The notes under the pieces are model-generated. The model ran no database searches. It saw nothing but the letters and a program-made list of their open reading frames with translations, and had not been told where the DNA came from. Both the position numbers and the translations under genes were made by a program. From JANQSP01 sp965237565 (GTDB taxonomy: Bacteria > Bdellovibrionota > Bdellovibrionia > Bdellovibrionales > UBA1609), in the NCBI GenBank assembly GCA_965237565.1, contig OZ250145.1, positions 372,001 through 436,000 of the forward strand: a DNA stretch of 64,000 bases, given 5' to 3'. Below, one piece after another: positions 1 through 8,429 of the stretch (its first letter is position 1; each line of letters starts with the position of its first letter).

Positions 1-3
1 TGG

Positions 4-900
4 GTGGGAAATTCTTGTGTAAAAAAGCTTCTTCCTTGGTCTGTTTGCTTCCTCTCAGCACTCACTTCCTTCCATGCACTTGGTCTTTCTTGCAATCCTG
101 ATCCTGAAAACAGCTACGACGTCATGAAATCACACATGGACTATACTGGGTGGGACGAAGCTTACACCGATGCATATCTTAAGTTTGGACTGAGCATCCT
201 TTGTTTAAATGACAACCAAAGAAGCAAAGTACAGCAAAGCTTTGAAAGTGGAATGGGGCATATACAACATGCGGCAGATAGAAATGATATAATGGGGCTT
301 TATTTTATGGGCGTATATGAAAAAACGGATGGCAATTTTGATCGTTCGACCAGTAGTAACCTTCAAAAATTAAGCAATGCCATTCACTACCTAAAAAAAG
401 CGCGTGATTTGATCGTAGCGAACCCCCGCTACCCAGATGGTACAACAACTACAACAATAGTATATGAAAAAACAAAGGCAGAGGTCCCCATCAGTTTGAT
501 CATTTTTTCTAAAATCAATCATTTGTATCAAGAGATATATCTGAAAGAAGTTTTGGCCGATAGAGAAAGAAGGAGTCCTGCACACAAAGACATTAAAGGT
601 CTCCTTGCTGATTTAGAAAACTCTACCAGTAAGTGCCTAGCTTTTCGGAGAGCAGAAGTGGTCTCATCTTGGACTCAGAAAGAAAAGGCCATTCAATTGA
701 GAGATGTTAGTTGTGGGGCTTATGGAGATTTTTCTAGAAAACTTCGCTCCCTTGAAGAAGAGCGTTTGGCAGTCGCAAGCAATTGCCAGCCAGTGGATAA
801 ACTGAAAAATTGTGAAGAATATTTAGATGTTGAAGATAAAATGGAGGCTGTAATCAGAGAGACAGAGAACAGACTTAAACCGCTCGTGTTGCTGTTTTGA
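4..900 (+). CDS. Predicted secreted protein of unknown function
   Basis: I do not recognise a family. The reading frame gives 298 residues from a GTG at the very edge of the window, so the true start may lie further upstream. Residues about 8-27 are hydrophobic and end in a small-residue region, like a signal peptide. The mature part has scattered Cys residues and a segment near residues 90-140 with alternating small and aromatic residues, weakly like a Sel1/TPR helical repeat (GLYFMGVYE, then AIHYLKKARD). The C-terminal third is charged and helical. It is followed by the Cys-rich secreted gene on the same strand, with a hairpin between them. Function unknown; probably periplasmic or exported. 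Confidence 0.6.
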   Translation: MGNSCVKKLLPWSVCFLSALTSFHALGLSCNPDPENSYDVMKSHMDYTGWDEAYTDAYLKFGLSILCLNDNQRSKVQQSFESGMGHIQHAADRNDIMGLYFMGVYEKTDGNFDRSTSSNLQKLSNAIHYLKKARDLIVANPRYPDGTTTTTIVYEKTKAEVPISLIIFSKINHLYQEIYLKEVLADRERRSPAHKDIKGLLADLENSTSKCLAFRRAEVVSSWTQKEKAIQLRDVSCGAYGDFSRKLRSLEEERLAVASNCQPVDKLKNCEEYLDVEDKMEAVIRETENRLKPLVLLF

Positions 901-938
901 GCGTATTCTTTTTAGATCTCACAAAAAAAAATTATTTA

Positions 939-986
939 GAAAAAAGCCAAAAAGACCGACTTGTCTTTTATGCCTAGGCTTTTTTT
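939..986 (+). terminator. Nested hairpin spanning the start of the next gene; terminator- or attenuator-like
   Basis: The outer arms aaaaaagcc (940-948) and ggctttttt (977-985) pair, and inside them aaaagac (950-956) pairs with gtctttt (963-969) around a 6-base loop. The 3' arm runs into a T-rich tract. This fits an intrinsic terminator of the upstream gene, but the ATG of the downstream gene (970-972) sits in the bulge between the two stems. Confidence 0.5.
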
Positions 987-2844
987 GTTCTTGTTTTTTT
1001 TCTCCCTAATTGGCAAGCATCATGCTTACGGAACAAGTTTTGATTTCTCTTCTGAACATAATTTAGAAAATTCTTCGCAAGAAGCCAAAGCTTGTCAAAA
1101 AAAAGAAAGTGAAATTAAAGAATCTTTCACTTCACTAAAAGGATGTGAGTGTGGAGGTAGGGCAAATCCACGCAACGAGATAGGAGTTTTTGAGAATTGT
1201 GTAAAAGAAGCCTGTCAAAGTCGTTGTGAATCAAATCTCCACACACAAGCAAACGCCTGTGACTCCCACATAGACAGTGCATTCTGCACACAAGCTTGTG
1301 GTGAGAGGGGTGATTATTCTGTCGCAGAGCCATCTACATTCAACCAACAACTACAAGCTAGTGCCAGCTTTCAAAACTGTATTGAACAAAATACCCAACA
1401 AGTAAAAGACTCCACAGAAAACAATTGCCTCTCTCAAATCAAAGCGATTCAAAACCAAAAACCAGGAGCCACTCTTGTTTGCCCAATGGGAGGCTGTGAA
1501 AGTTATTGCAACAGCCAATCTAAAAATCTCTTTTTCCAGAACCCAGCTTGTGGTGAAAGTGAACTCTCCACACAAACAGGTCTTGAGCAGTGTCAAAACG
1601 AGATGCTGAAGCAAGTTAGCCGTCTGCTCCCTCAAGATGCGACAAATTTGTTAGACGGCTTTAGTTGGTTATTAGGGGAAAAATGCACTCTTGATTCCTC
1701 TTGTGAAAGGGAAATCTCACAAAACTTTCAAGCAGTGTTGTCACAGTGTGAAGAATTAAAAACTAGAGCAAAAACTTGTTGTCTTGAGCCTTTAAAATGC
1801 AGCAATGTAGATGTGCAAGCAATGGTGGGTTCTTTAAACTCAGGGAAAATAAGCATGAGTGGTTATTGCAAGCAAATCAAACAAGCCTTTGGAAGCGCTT
1901 CGGATATGGCAAGAAGAAGCTCTGATCAGTGTTTGAATAAATCAGCTACTTGTGGCTCTCAGTGTGGGGAGCGTCTTAGCGATTTGAATGATTTTTTTCG
2001 AATGAAGTGTAGTTTTGATCTGCATTCTGAATCCCAATATAATAATAGCACTCACACCTGTGAAGAGGCTTTGATCAACAAGTATGTGAATTTTTACAAG
2101 GAAAAATTAATGATGACTCCCTCTTACTGTGAAACTCTGAGGGAGGAAGAAGTTCCGAAGCTCACTCTTTCTGCACAAAAAATCATGGAGACGGCTTTAT
2201 CGGCTGGAAACTGTGAGAAAGAAGCCAGTGCCTCAAATGTTTTACAGGCTGAGGTGACAAGACCAAGTGCTTCAAAGGAAGGGGAGAGCAGTCCTGATGT
2301 GGCAGGAACAGGGTCAGAAGAAAGTATCTACAAAGGACAAGCAAGCACAAGCACTTTTCAAAACCGTGAAGCAAGTGATGAGTTGGGGGGGAAAGCTAAG
2401 GACAAAAAGAAAAATCCCAATCTCCAATCAGATGGCGTGGGAAGCAATGCCCGAGGTCTTCGTCGCAACAAAAGAAGCTTGGCTGGGACGAATCAGCTTG
2501 CAGGAAAAGGAAACAAAAGAGCTGGGATAGGGCAAAATGCGAATGGCGGAGGCAATGCGAGCAACAATAAAAAAGAAGCTCTCAACTGGTTTTCCAATTT
2601 AAAGAAAGTGCTTTTTGACGACAAAAAAAACACCACCACAAAAAAGGAAAAAGCTCCAAAAAAAGAAGAGATTGCTCAATTGAAAAAAGGAAATGCAATC
2701 AAGTGGCAGGATTTACGAAATCTCAAAAACGCAAACACCGCTTTGAATAAGTATGGATCTGCTCATGATAATATTTTTAAAATTGTATCCGATCGGATTA
2801 CTTTTCTATGCCAAGCAGGCAAAATGTATGATTGTGAGAGGTAA
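970..2844 (+). CDS. Cys-rich secreted protein of unknown function
   Basis: 624 residues from ATG 970; a TTG at 961 in the same frame is possible. ATG 970 is preferred because a textbook signal peptide follows at once (MPRLFLFLFFFSLIGKHHAYG). The mature protein has about 32 Cys residues, mostly in pairs such as CxC, CxxxC and CxxxxxC between residues 25 and 430, a pattern typical of disulfide-bonded extracytoplasmic proteins. Residues about 440-590 are low complexity, rich in Gly, Asn, Lys and Ser, and probably disordered and strongly basic. A last helical segment ends with two more Cys. There is no Shine-Dalgarno sequence before the start, and the start codon lies inside a hairpin. No known domain is recognisable; it could be a structural or matrix surface protein. 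Confidence 0.7.
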   Translation: MPRLFLFLFFFSLIGKHHAYGTSFDFSSEHNLENSSQEAKACQKKESEIKESFTSLKGCECGGRANPRNEIGVFENCVKEACQSRCESNLHTQANACDSHIDSAFCTQACGERGDYSVAEPSTFNQQLQASASFQNCIEQNTQQVKDSTENNCLSQIKAIQNQKPGATLVCPMGGCESYCNSQSKNLFFQNPACGESELSTQTGLEQCQNEMLKQVSRLLPQDATNLLDGFSWLLGEKCTLDSSCEREISQNFQAVLSQCEELKTRAKTCCLEPLKCSNVDVQAMVGSLNSGKISMSGYCKQIKQAFGSASDMARRSSDQCLNKSATCGSQCGERLSDLNDFFRMKCSFDLHSESQYNNSTHTCEEALINKYVNFYKEKLMMTPSYCETLREEEVPKLTLSAQKIMETALSAGNCEKEASASNVLQAEVTRPSASKEGESSPDVAGTGSEESIYKGQASTSTFQNREASDELGGKAKDKKKNPNLQSDGVGSNARGLRRNKRSLAGTNQLAGKGNKRAGIGQNANGGGNASNNKKEALNWFSNLKKVLFDDKKNTTTKKEKAPKKEEIAQLKKGNAIKWQDLRNLKNANTALNKYGSAHDNIFKIVSDRITFLCQAGKMYDCER

Positions 2845-2871
2845 ATTACGGAAGATCAGCTAAGTAAATTT

Positions 2872-3105
2872 TTACTGTGTGCTGTCCCCATCTTGACCGC
2901 CTTCAAGTTCTCTTTTTTGAACGGCTTCTTCACTGTCCAAAAAAAATGCTGTAGCATTGTAACTACCTCGGTCTACCGCACTTGTTGGATTGCTCAGGTT
3001 TTCACATTTATGTTCGGACTGAACTCCCACATTCACCTTAGCAAAAACTCCGAAGTGGAATGTGAAAAAACAAAAAGCTAAAACGAAAAATCTAAAAAAT
3101 AACAT
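2872..3105 (-). CDS. Small exported protein (77 aa), unknown
   Basis: The start is well supported: the ATG at 3105 is preceded, on the minus strand, by AGGGGGAG about 4 bases upstream. The first 22 residues (MLFFRFFVLAFCFFTFHFG...) form a strongly hydrophobic signal peptide ending FA-K. The mature part of about 55 residues is polar and acidic, with one Cys and a Gly/Asp-rich tail. It is convergent with the Cys-rich gene (28-base gap) and lies downstream of the two VWA lipoprotein genes on the same strand (58-base gap), so it may be the last gene of that operon. Function unknown. Confidence 0.55.
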   Translation of the reverse strand: MLFFRFFVLAFCFFTFHFGVFAKVNVGVQSEHKCENLSNPTSAVDRGSYNATAFFLDSEEAVQKRELEGGQDGDSTQ

Positions 3106-3163
3106 GACTCCCCCTTTTTCAGTACAACAACGGTACGTAGAATCGGTTTCTTGGAAAAATTCC

Positions 3164-4345
3164 TTAAGAAGATTTTTTCAAACGGATCAAATAACTCACT
3201 TTTATCTTTGCCCCTTCCTGTAAATTCTGACCAAAAATGAGTCGATTATCAAAAATTTTCCATCCCACTGGTTTTTGTCCCCCCAGAAACTCCACTTGCA
3301 CTTTTTGAGGCAAAATCAATTGGTCTTTTTTATCCGCCAAAGAAAAACTTTGCACATACGTTTTGAGTAAATGGGATAAGCCCTCAAAGGATGAAACATA
3401 ATTTCTTTCGCAAATAGAGATATTTTCTCCTCCTGTGAATGAGGCCAACTCGGCAATTTTTTCTCCGTAACGAACATTCGGAGAGTAGGCTTGTTCCCTA
3501 TGCAAACAATCATCATCCTTAATCAACAAGGCAACAGAATAAAATTCTTTATTTGGGAAAAGCTGTTTGAATTGATTATACACTTCTTTTGCCGAAGTCG
3601 CCGAATCCGGGTCTTCGACTCTTTCGTCTTCATCGGTAACAATGAATGCAACAAAACCAGCGCCTTTTCTTAAAACTGGACCCTTTTGTTCTTTTGCATT
3701 TTTGTACAATCTCTCTAGACTGGCTTTGAGGCTTCGAAGAGGTTGCTCCATGTCTCCTTGGCAATAAGGAGCCAAGTCGCAAGACTCTTTTTCATTGCGA
3801 GTGAGAGTGTCCAAGAAAATAGCTTCGTACTCTGGTAAATCCCTGCTCAACCATTTTTTAGAAAGTCTTTTCCCGCTCAACTCTAGATCCATAAATTTGC
3901 CAAAATGAGGTTCCTCTCCCTCATAATCCTCCCAATTGGCTTGCCGAAAATGCCTCTCTTTTGTGGCAAGATTTCTGTCCACCCTGTGATCTCCGTGATC
4001 GGCGGTCGTGAAAATCATTCTCCAATTGATGAATTCCAACTGAGAAACCATCGACCGAAAAGCCCTTCCCAAACGGTGAAGATTTTCTTCCATAGACCGA
4101 GAAACATCCAAAACAAATAAGAAGTCTAAGCTCTGTGTGACTTGGAAAATTTTCTGCCTGTACTCCACGCAGATTGATTCATCTCCCTCCTTTTTTTTGA
4201 CACAAAAAACATCGCCATCTACTTTGGGCTGTTTATCAATTTTTTTAATAGTCTCATCATCAGCTGAAAAGTACGTATCTCCTCCGCAAGAAAACAAAAG
4301 GGGAAACATCCATATAAGAAAAAAAATATTTTTTATTTTTATCAT
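3164..4345 (-). CDS. Lipoprotein with von Willebrand factor A domain
   Basis: 393 residues. The signal peptide ends in a lipobox-like LLFSC with the acylated Cys at about residue 20. A VWA fold follows with the metal-ion-dependent adhesion site DVSRS (DxSxS) near residue 79 and the conserved VTDEDE strand near 235. Such domains bind a divalent metal and a protein partner; this one would be anchored to a periplasmic or outer-membrane face. It is a paralogue of the adjacent upstream gene: both share HFGK/RFGK, DTLTR, the C-D-x-x-P-Y-C-Q-G segment and a C-terminal beta-rich tail. Gap to that gene is 40 bases, same strand, so an operon is likely. Ligand unknown. Confidence 0.8.
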   Translation of the reverse strand: MIKIKNIFFLIWMFPLLFSCGGDTYFSADDETIKKIDKQPKVDGDVFCVKKKEGDESICVEYRQKIFQVTQSLDFLFVLDVSRSMEENLHRLGRAFRSMVSQLEFINWRMIFTTADHGDHRVDRNLATKERHFRQANWEDYEGEEPHFGKFMDLELSGKRLSKKWLSRDLPEYEAIFLDTLTRNEKESCDLAPYCQGDMEQPLRSLKASLERLYKNAKEQKGPVLRKGAGFVAFIVTDEDERVEDPDSATSAKEVYNQFKQLFPNKEFYSVALLIKDDDCLHREQAYSPNVRYGEKIAELASFTGGENISICERNYVSSFEGLSHLLKTYVQSFSLADKKDQLILPQKVQVEFLGGQKPVGWKIFDNRLIFGQNLQEGAKIKVSYLIRLKKSS

Positions 4346-4385
4346 GAAAAGTTCTTTCTACAAATAGTCCTCAATCCATCACATC

Positions 4386-5573
4386 TCACTCATAGTAATA
4401 GCTGACATGAATTTCCGATTCGGGTTTTAGATTGTCAGAAAAAACAATTTTTCTCCCAACGAGTTGCCAAGTCACATTTGGTTGTTGGGGAGAAAAGGAA
4501 ACTTCGACGGATTCAGGAATCAAAAATATTTCTCTAAGGAGAAAAGAATTCTCAATTAGGCGGTTGGTCTTTTCTGAAATTCGAGCTAAAGATTGGCTGT
4601 AATCTTTCGCACAAAGAGAAAAATTTTCCCCTAGAGTCAAATCCGCCAATCGCCCGACCACAACTCCCATACTGGCCGTGCTGTTTCTTTTTTCCTCTTG
4701 GTAACAGGCATTATCTTGGATGCTGATGCTAAAGCCAAAAAGCTGTTTTTTTTGCCCAGCAAAAACTTTTTCGTATGTCTTAATAACATCTTCCGCAGTC
4801 GTGGCCCGTGTTGGATCCTGTCCTCTTTCATCTTCATCTGTAATAATAATGGCAATCGTGTCGGTTTGCGGTTTGAAAAATCTACTGTGAACAGAACTGG
4901 GATTTTTAGCTCGTTCAATGAGAGATTTGAGAACTCTTAGAGGTTGCTCATTTCTTCCTTGGCAGTAAGGAGGCATATCACAATCAGAATTTTCACGAGT
5001 GAGAGTGTCCCTGAAAATTTTCTCATAATGAGGTATTTGCTTTGTCAAAATTTGTTTGTTAAGCAGGCGACCATTTTGTTCCCATCTCATCAGTTTGCCA
5101 AATCGAGGATCATTAGATAGGAAAGAACTCCAAGTTTGTTGTGCTCGATTGTTGGAAAAATGATCTCCATGGTCCGCAGTTGTGAGAACCATTCTCCATT
5201 GCCTATTGGAAATATGAGAAAGAAGGGGTCTCATGTTCTCTCCCACTTCCTCTAGATTTTCATACATGGACTGAGAAGCATCTAGGATAAGGACAATTTC
5301 CACTTCTTTATTGCTGTTAGAAGCAAATAGGTTTTCAAAGACACGAATTTTCTCTCCTTCTTTCCTAGAATAAAAAGAAGCTCGCTTGTTGGCCAAACAT
5401 TTTGGATCGCCATCAGGGCAAGAACTTGGCAAGTTGGAAATATCTGGCTGTTTACTGTTAAAAGAGTGATCAGAGATAGAATTTGTACGAAACTCCATCC
5501 GACTGCAGTCTGCAAAACAAATAGTGAGAACAAATAAGATGCCAACCAGCTTGTATTTTCTAAAAGACCTCAT
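4386..5573 (-). CDS. Lipoprotein with von Willebrand factor A domain (paralogue)
   Basis: 395 residues, the upstream member of the tandem VWA pair. A hydrophobic leader ends at a Cys (CFADC, about residue 23), a less typical lipobox. The MIDAS motif reads DASQS near residue 96, the inner strand reads IIITDEDE near 238, and the shared Cys motif reads CDMPPYCQG. The second half ends with the same kind of beta-rich domain as its neighbour (VSFSPQQPNVTWQLVG...). No clear Shine-Dalgarno precedes ATG 5573. The pair probably arose by tandem duplication and has since diverged well beyond recent-duplication level. Role inferred only as metal-dependent protein binding at the envelope. Confidence 0.78.
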   Translation of the reverse strand: MRSFRKYKLVGILFVLTICFADCSRMEFRTNSISDHSFNSKQPDISNLPSSCPDGDPKCLANKRASFYSRKEGEKIRVFENLFASNSNKEVEIVLILDASQSMYENLEEVGENMRPLLSHISNRQWRMVLTTADHGDHFSNNRAQQTWSSFLSNDPRFGKLMRWEQNGRLLNKQILTKQIPHYEKIFRDTLTRENSDCDMPPYCQGRNEQPLRVLKSLIERAKNPSSVHSRFFKPQTDTIAIIITDEDERGQDPTRATTAEDVIKTYEKVFAGQKKQLFGFSISIQDNACYQEEKRNSTASMGVVVGRLADLTLGENFSLCAKDYSQSLARISEKTNRLIENSFLLREIFLIPESVEVSFSPQQPNVTWQLVGRKIVFSDNLKPESEIHVSYYYE

Positions 5574-5604
5574 ACTCTGTTTTACGGAATATTGTGGGTG
5601 AGCC

Positions 5605-5693
5605 TTTAGAGACTGATGGCTTGATGTTATCCGTGAACCTTTTTTGCAAGGTTTTAGAGACTGATGGCTTGATATTATCCGTGAACCTTTTTT
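5605..5693. repeat. Two direct repeats of about 41 bp upstream of the VWA operon
   Basis: The copies at 5605-5645 and 5653-5693 begin tttagagactgatggcttga and end ccgtgaaccttttt. They differ at one central base (g in the first, a in the second) and are separated by 7 bases, giving a 48-base period. They lie 32-120 bases before the start of the VWA lipoprotein gene, in its 5' region. Possible uses are tandem regulator sites or a small duplicated RNA element. Confidence 0.8.
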
Positions 5694-5817
5694 GTGGCAA
5701 CTTATACGAATGATTGCCGATCACGAGTGAATAGCTCTACCAAAGTCTGATAAGAAGCCTATAATTTCAGTTGTTTTTTCGACTTTGAGAAATGTATTTT
5801 CCCTATGCTTTTTCTAA

Positions 5818-6066
5818 CTATTCCGATTCAAAGTTATTGTTTTGCAAACCGGGAAATTTTTCTTGAATCATCTTAGCAAAAGAAAGAGGCACGCTTTGTA
5901 CGATACGACTGACGGGAGAGTGTTTCAATTTTCCCTCTATCCATTGTTCAACAGTTTTTGTGCCAACAGGGGTTTGTAAAACCAAAACAACTATGCAAGA
6001 AACAGTTACCTTGATTGAGAAATAAAAAAATCTCAGCAATAACTTTATTGTCCAAAGCATCAACAT
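5818..6066 (-). CDS. Small membrane-anchored protein (82 aa), unknown
   Basis: The first 33 residues are hydrophobic (LLLRFFYFSIKVTVSCIVVLVL), forming one membrane segment or uncleaved signal anchor, followed by about 50 soluble residues with a basic centre. On the minus strand AAGGATT stands about 6 bases before ATG 6066, an acceptable ribosome site. It lies on the same strand as groEL but beyond the groEL terminator, so it probably has its own promoter in 6067-6145. No family recognised; the frame could be spurious, but the start context and leader speak for a real gene. Confidence 0.45.
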   Translation of the reverse strand: MLMLWTIKLLLRFFYFSIKVTVSCIVVLVLQTPVGTKTVEQWIEGKLKHSPVSRIVQSVPLSFAKMIQEKFPGLQNNNFESE

Positions 6067-6147
6067 AGAATCAATCCTTTTTTTGTTTCACAACCCCGGC
6101 TCTGTTCCCCATAGGTCAAAAGGCTAATCGGCAAAAAAACTGTCAAA

Positions 6148-6182
6148 AAAAAACCCGAAACGCAAGATCCCGGGCTTTTTTG
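6148..6182 (-). terminator. Intrinsic terminator after groEL
   Basis: An inverted repeat cccg (6154-6157) / cggg (6171-6174) is flanked by long A and T runs on both sides (a tract before 6154, cttttttt after 6174). Read on the minus strand it is a GC stem closed by A-T pairs and followed by a T run, about 40 bases after the groEL stop. The symmetry could let it work in both directions. Confidence 0.7.
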
Positions 6183-6221
6183 GAATAATATCTTAATATT
6201 CTGTAGGACCAAAATCTTTTT

Positions 6222-7880
6222 TTACATCATCGGCATGCCACCGCCACCCATTCCACCCATTCCGGCAGAAGACGGTCCAGCTGGTGTGTCATCATTTTTG
6301 GCTTCTTCAGCAATCATTGTCTCCGTAGTGAGCATCAAAGCAGCTACCGAAGCGGCGTATTCCAAAGCACAGCGCACCACTTTTTTGGGATCAATGACAC
6401 CGGCTTTTTGCAAATCCTCGTATTGTCCGGTCCAAGCGTTGAAACCCAAAGCAGTTGATTTGCCTTTATGTGCATCAAGGACTTTGTATAAAACAACCGC
6501 TCCATCCATTCCTGCGTTGCTAGCTATCTGGCGGATAGGAGCTTCACAGGCCTTCTTCACAATATTGACTCCGAATTGTTCCTCCTCATTTACATTCAGA
6601 TCGTCCAAACTGCTGGCTGCTTTCAAAAGAGCCACCCCGCCACCGGGGACAATGCCTTCTTCTACAGCGGCCCTAGTGGAATTCAAAGCATCTTCCACCC
6701 GAGCTTTCTTCTCCTTCATTTCCATTTCAGAGGGAGCTCCTACATGAATCACAGCCACTCCTCCAGCCAATTTTGCCAATCTTTCCTGTAATTTTTCTTT
6801 GTCGTAATCGCTTGTACTTTCCTCAATCTGGGCTTTGATTTGGGTCACTCGGTCGGAAATCTCTTGCTTTTTACCAGCCCCATCAATGACGATCGTGTTG
6901 TCTTTATCTATCACAATTCTTTTTGCTTTCCCTAAGTTTTGAACCGTTATATTTTCCAACTTATCCCCAGCATCCTCACTGACCACTCGTGTACCGGTTA
7001 GAGTGGCAATATCCTCTAGCATCGCTTTTCTACGATCTCCAAAACCTGGAGCTTTAACCGCTGCGATTTGCAAAGTCCCCCTTAGCTTATTCACAACTAA
7101 AGTTGCCAAGGCTTCGCCTTCTATGTCTTCAGCGATAATGAGCAGGGGTTTGCTTGCTTGGGCTACGCCCTCTAGAGCTTTTAACACGTTTTTCATAGAG
7201 CTAATTTTTTTGTCATAAACAAGCACAAAACAGTCTTCCAAAACCACTTCCATTCTTTCCGCATTGGTCACAAAGTAGGGAGAGAGATAGCCACGATCAA
7301 ATTGCATCCCTTCCACAACATCCAATTCTGTCAAAGATGTTTTGCTTTCTTCTACCGTGATGACTCCTTCTTTGCCCACCTTTTCCATAGCCCGTGCGAT
7401 GATGTCTCCAATTTCTTTATCGTTATTGGCGGAGATGGTTCCAACTTGAGCGATCTCTGTTTTTCCTCTCACTGGACTAGCAAAAGTATCGAGTTTTTTG
7501 ATGATCGCTTCCACCGCTTTATCAATCCCCTTTTTAATCTGAGTGGGATTGTGATGAGCAGTGATGTACTTTAACCCCTCACAATAAATGGATTGAGCTA
7601 AAATGGTGGCACTCGTTGTTCCGTCTCCGGCTTCATCGTTGGTTTTGCTGGCCACTTCTTTGACCATCTGAGCTCCCATGTTTTCAAACTTATTTTTTAA
7701 TTCCACTTCTTTGGCAACGGTTACACCATCTTTTGTAATGACTGGAACCCCGAAGGATTTTTCGATCGCTACATTGCGACCCTTTGGTCCCAAGGTCACC
7801 CTTACCGCATCAGCCAAAATGTTGACCCCTCTGGCAATGGCCTCTCTAGCTTGGCCACTAAAACGTAATTCTTTACTCAT
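6222..7880 (-). CDS. groL: Chaperonin GroEL (60 kDa)
   Basis: 552 residues, the usual length. It forms the double-ring ATP-dependent folding chamber in the cytoplasm. Start chosen at 7880 (MSKELRFSG) because GGAGGGATAAAATA precedes it; the frame stays open 11 codons further but without support. Visible landmarks: VTLGPKGRNV near the N-terminus, the GDGTTSAT phosphate loop near 85-92, ATP-site Asp in the DEAGDGTT region, and the GGMGGGGMPMM tail. Located 50 bases after groES on the same strand; a terminator follows. No internal irregularity seen. Confidence 0.98.
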   Translation of the reverse strand: MSKELRFSGQAREAIARGVNILADAVRVTLGPKGRNVAIEKSFGVPVITKDGVTVAKEVELKNKFENMGAQMVKEVASKTNDEAGDGTTSATILAQSIYCEGLKYITAHHNPTQIKKGIDKAVEAIIKKLDTFASPVRGKTEIAQVGTISANNDKEIGDIIARAMEKVGKEGVITVEESKTSLTELDVVEGMQFDRGYLSPYFVTNAERMEVVLEDCFVLVYDKKISSMKNVLKALEGVAQASKPLLIIAEDIEGEALATLVVNKLRGTLQIAAVKAPGFGDRRKAMLEDIATLTGTRVVSEDAGDKLENITVQNLGKAKRIVIDKDNTIVIDGAGKKQEISDRVTQIKAQIEESTSDYDKEKLQERLAKLAGGVAVIHVGAPSEMEMKEKKARVEDALNSTRAAVEEGIVPGGGVALLKAASSLDDLNVNEEEQFGVNIVKKACEAPIRQIASNAGMDGAVVLYKVLDAHKGKSTALGFNAWTGQYEDLQKAGVIDPKKVVRCALEYAASVAALMLTTETMIAEEAKNDDTPAGPSSAGMGGMGGGGMPMM

Positions 7881-7932
7881 TATTTTATCCCTCCAGTAAT
7901 ATTGGTAAAACACCCATGTGTTATCAGTTTAA

Positions 7933-8226
7933 TTAATTAACCACCCCGTAAATATCTTCTTCTCTCATCATCAAAAGTTCTTCATTTCCCATTTTGAATT
8001 CTGTGCCGGAGTACTTTCCGAACAAAACTTCATCACCGGGTTTGACTTCCAAAGGCAAAACTTTGCCGTCATCTGCGGTGCGACCCTGCCCCGTGGAAAT
8101 AACCTTGCCCCTTTGGGGTTTTTCTTTAGCTGTATCTGGAATAATAATACCCCCTGAGGTTTTTCCCGGTTCGGGAAGGCGTTTTACGATAATTCGATCG
8201 TGAAGCGGTCGAATGTTGGTATTCAT
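7933..8226 (-). CDS. groS: Co-chaperonin GroES
   Basis: 97 residues from ATG 8226 (MNTNIRPLHDRI). An in-frame ATG two codons earlier (8232) lies only 2 bases from the GGAG ribosome site, while 8226 has the normal 8-base spacing, so 8226 is preferred. It caps the GroEL chamber. The mobile-loop region (KTSGGIIIPDTAKEKPQ) and the roof segment KPGDEVLFGKYSGTEF are typical. First gene of the groESL operon. I saw no CIRCE inverted repeat upstream, so HrcA control through CIRCE is not supported by the sequence. Confidence 0.97.
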   Translation of the reverse strand: MNTNIRPLHDRIIVKRLPEPGKTSGGIIIPDTAKEKPQRGKVISTGQGRTADDGKVLPLEVKPGDEVLFGKYSGTEFKMGNEELLMMREEDIYGVVN

Positions 8227-8310
8227 AATCATTACTCCTTATTTTTAGAAAAAATCTTTTATATCAGACATAAGCCGGACAAAAGTTAATTTGTCACGAC
8301 TGGTCAAAAT

Positions 8311-8339
8311 GAATATGAAATTGAGGAGCCTCTTGTCAA
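8311..8339 (-). promoter_or_regulatory. Candidate groESL promoter
   Basis: On the minus strand TTGACA (8334-8339) is followed 16 bases later by CATATT (8312-8317), about 85 bases before the groES start. This is a sigma70-like match; a heat-shock sigma signature is not clear. Confidence 0.4.
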
Positions 8340-8429
8340 GCCTTGCAAGAAAAAAAATTCAAGCTTTTTAGATAAAGAGAAGAAAAGAGAAGAGAAGGGA
8401 AGACAAAAAAAATCTTACATTTCAAATAT

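Noticed and set aside
5605..5693. Possible mini CRISPR array
   Set aside because: Only two repeats with a 7-base spacer; no cas genes.
6235..6747. 170-residue plus-strand frame
   Set aside because: Complement of the groEL C-terminal coding region; codon shadow of a highly conserved gene.
8227..8429. CIRCE element before groES
   Set aside because: No TTAGCACTC-N9-GAGTGCTAA-like inverted repeat found in the leader.
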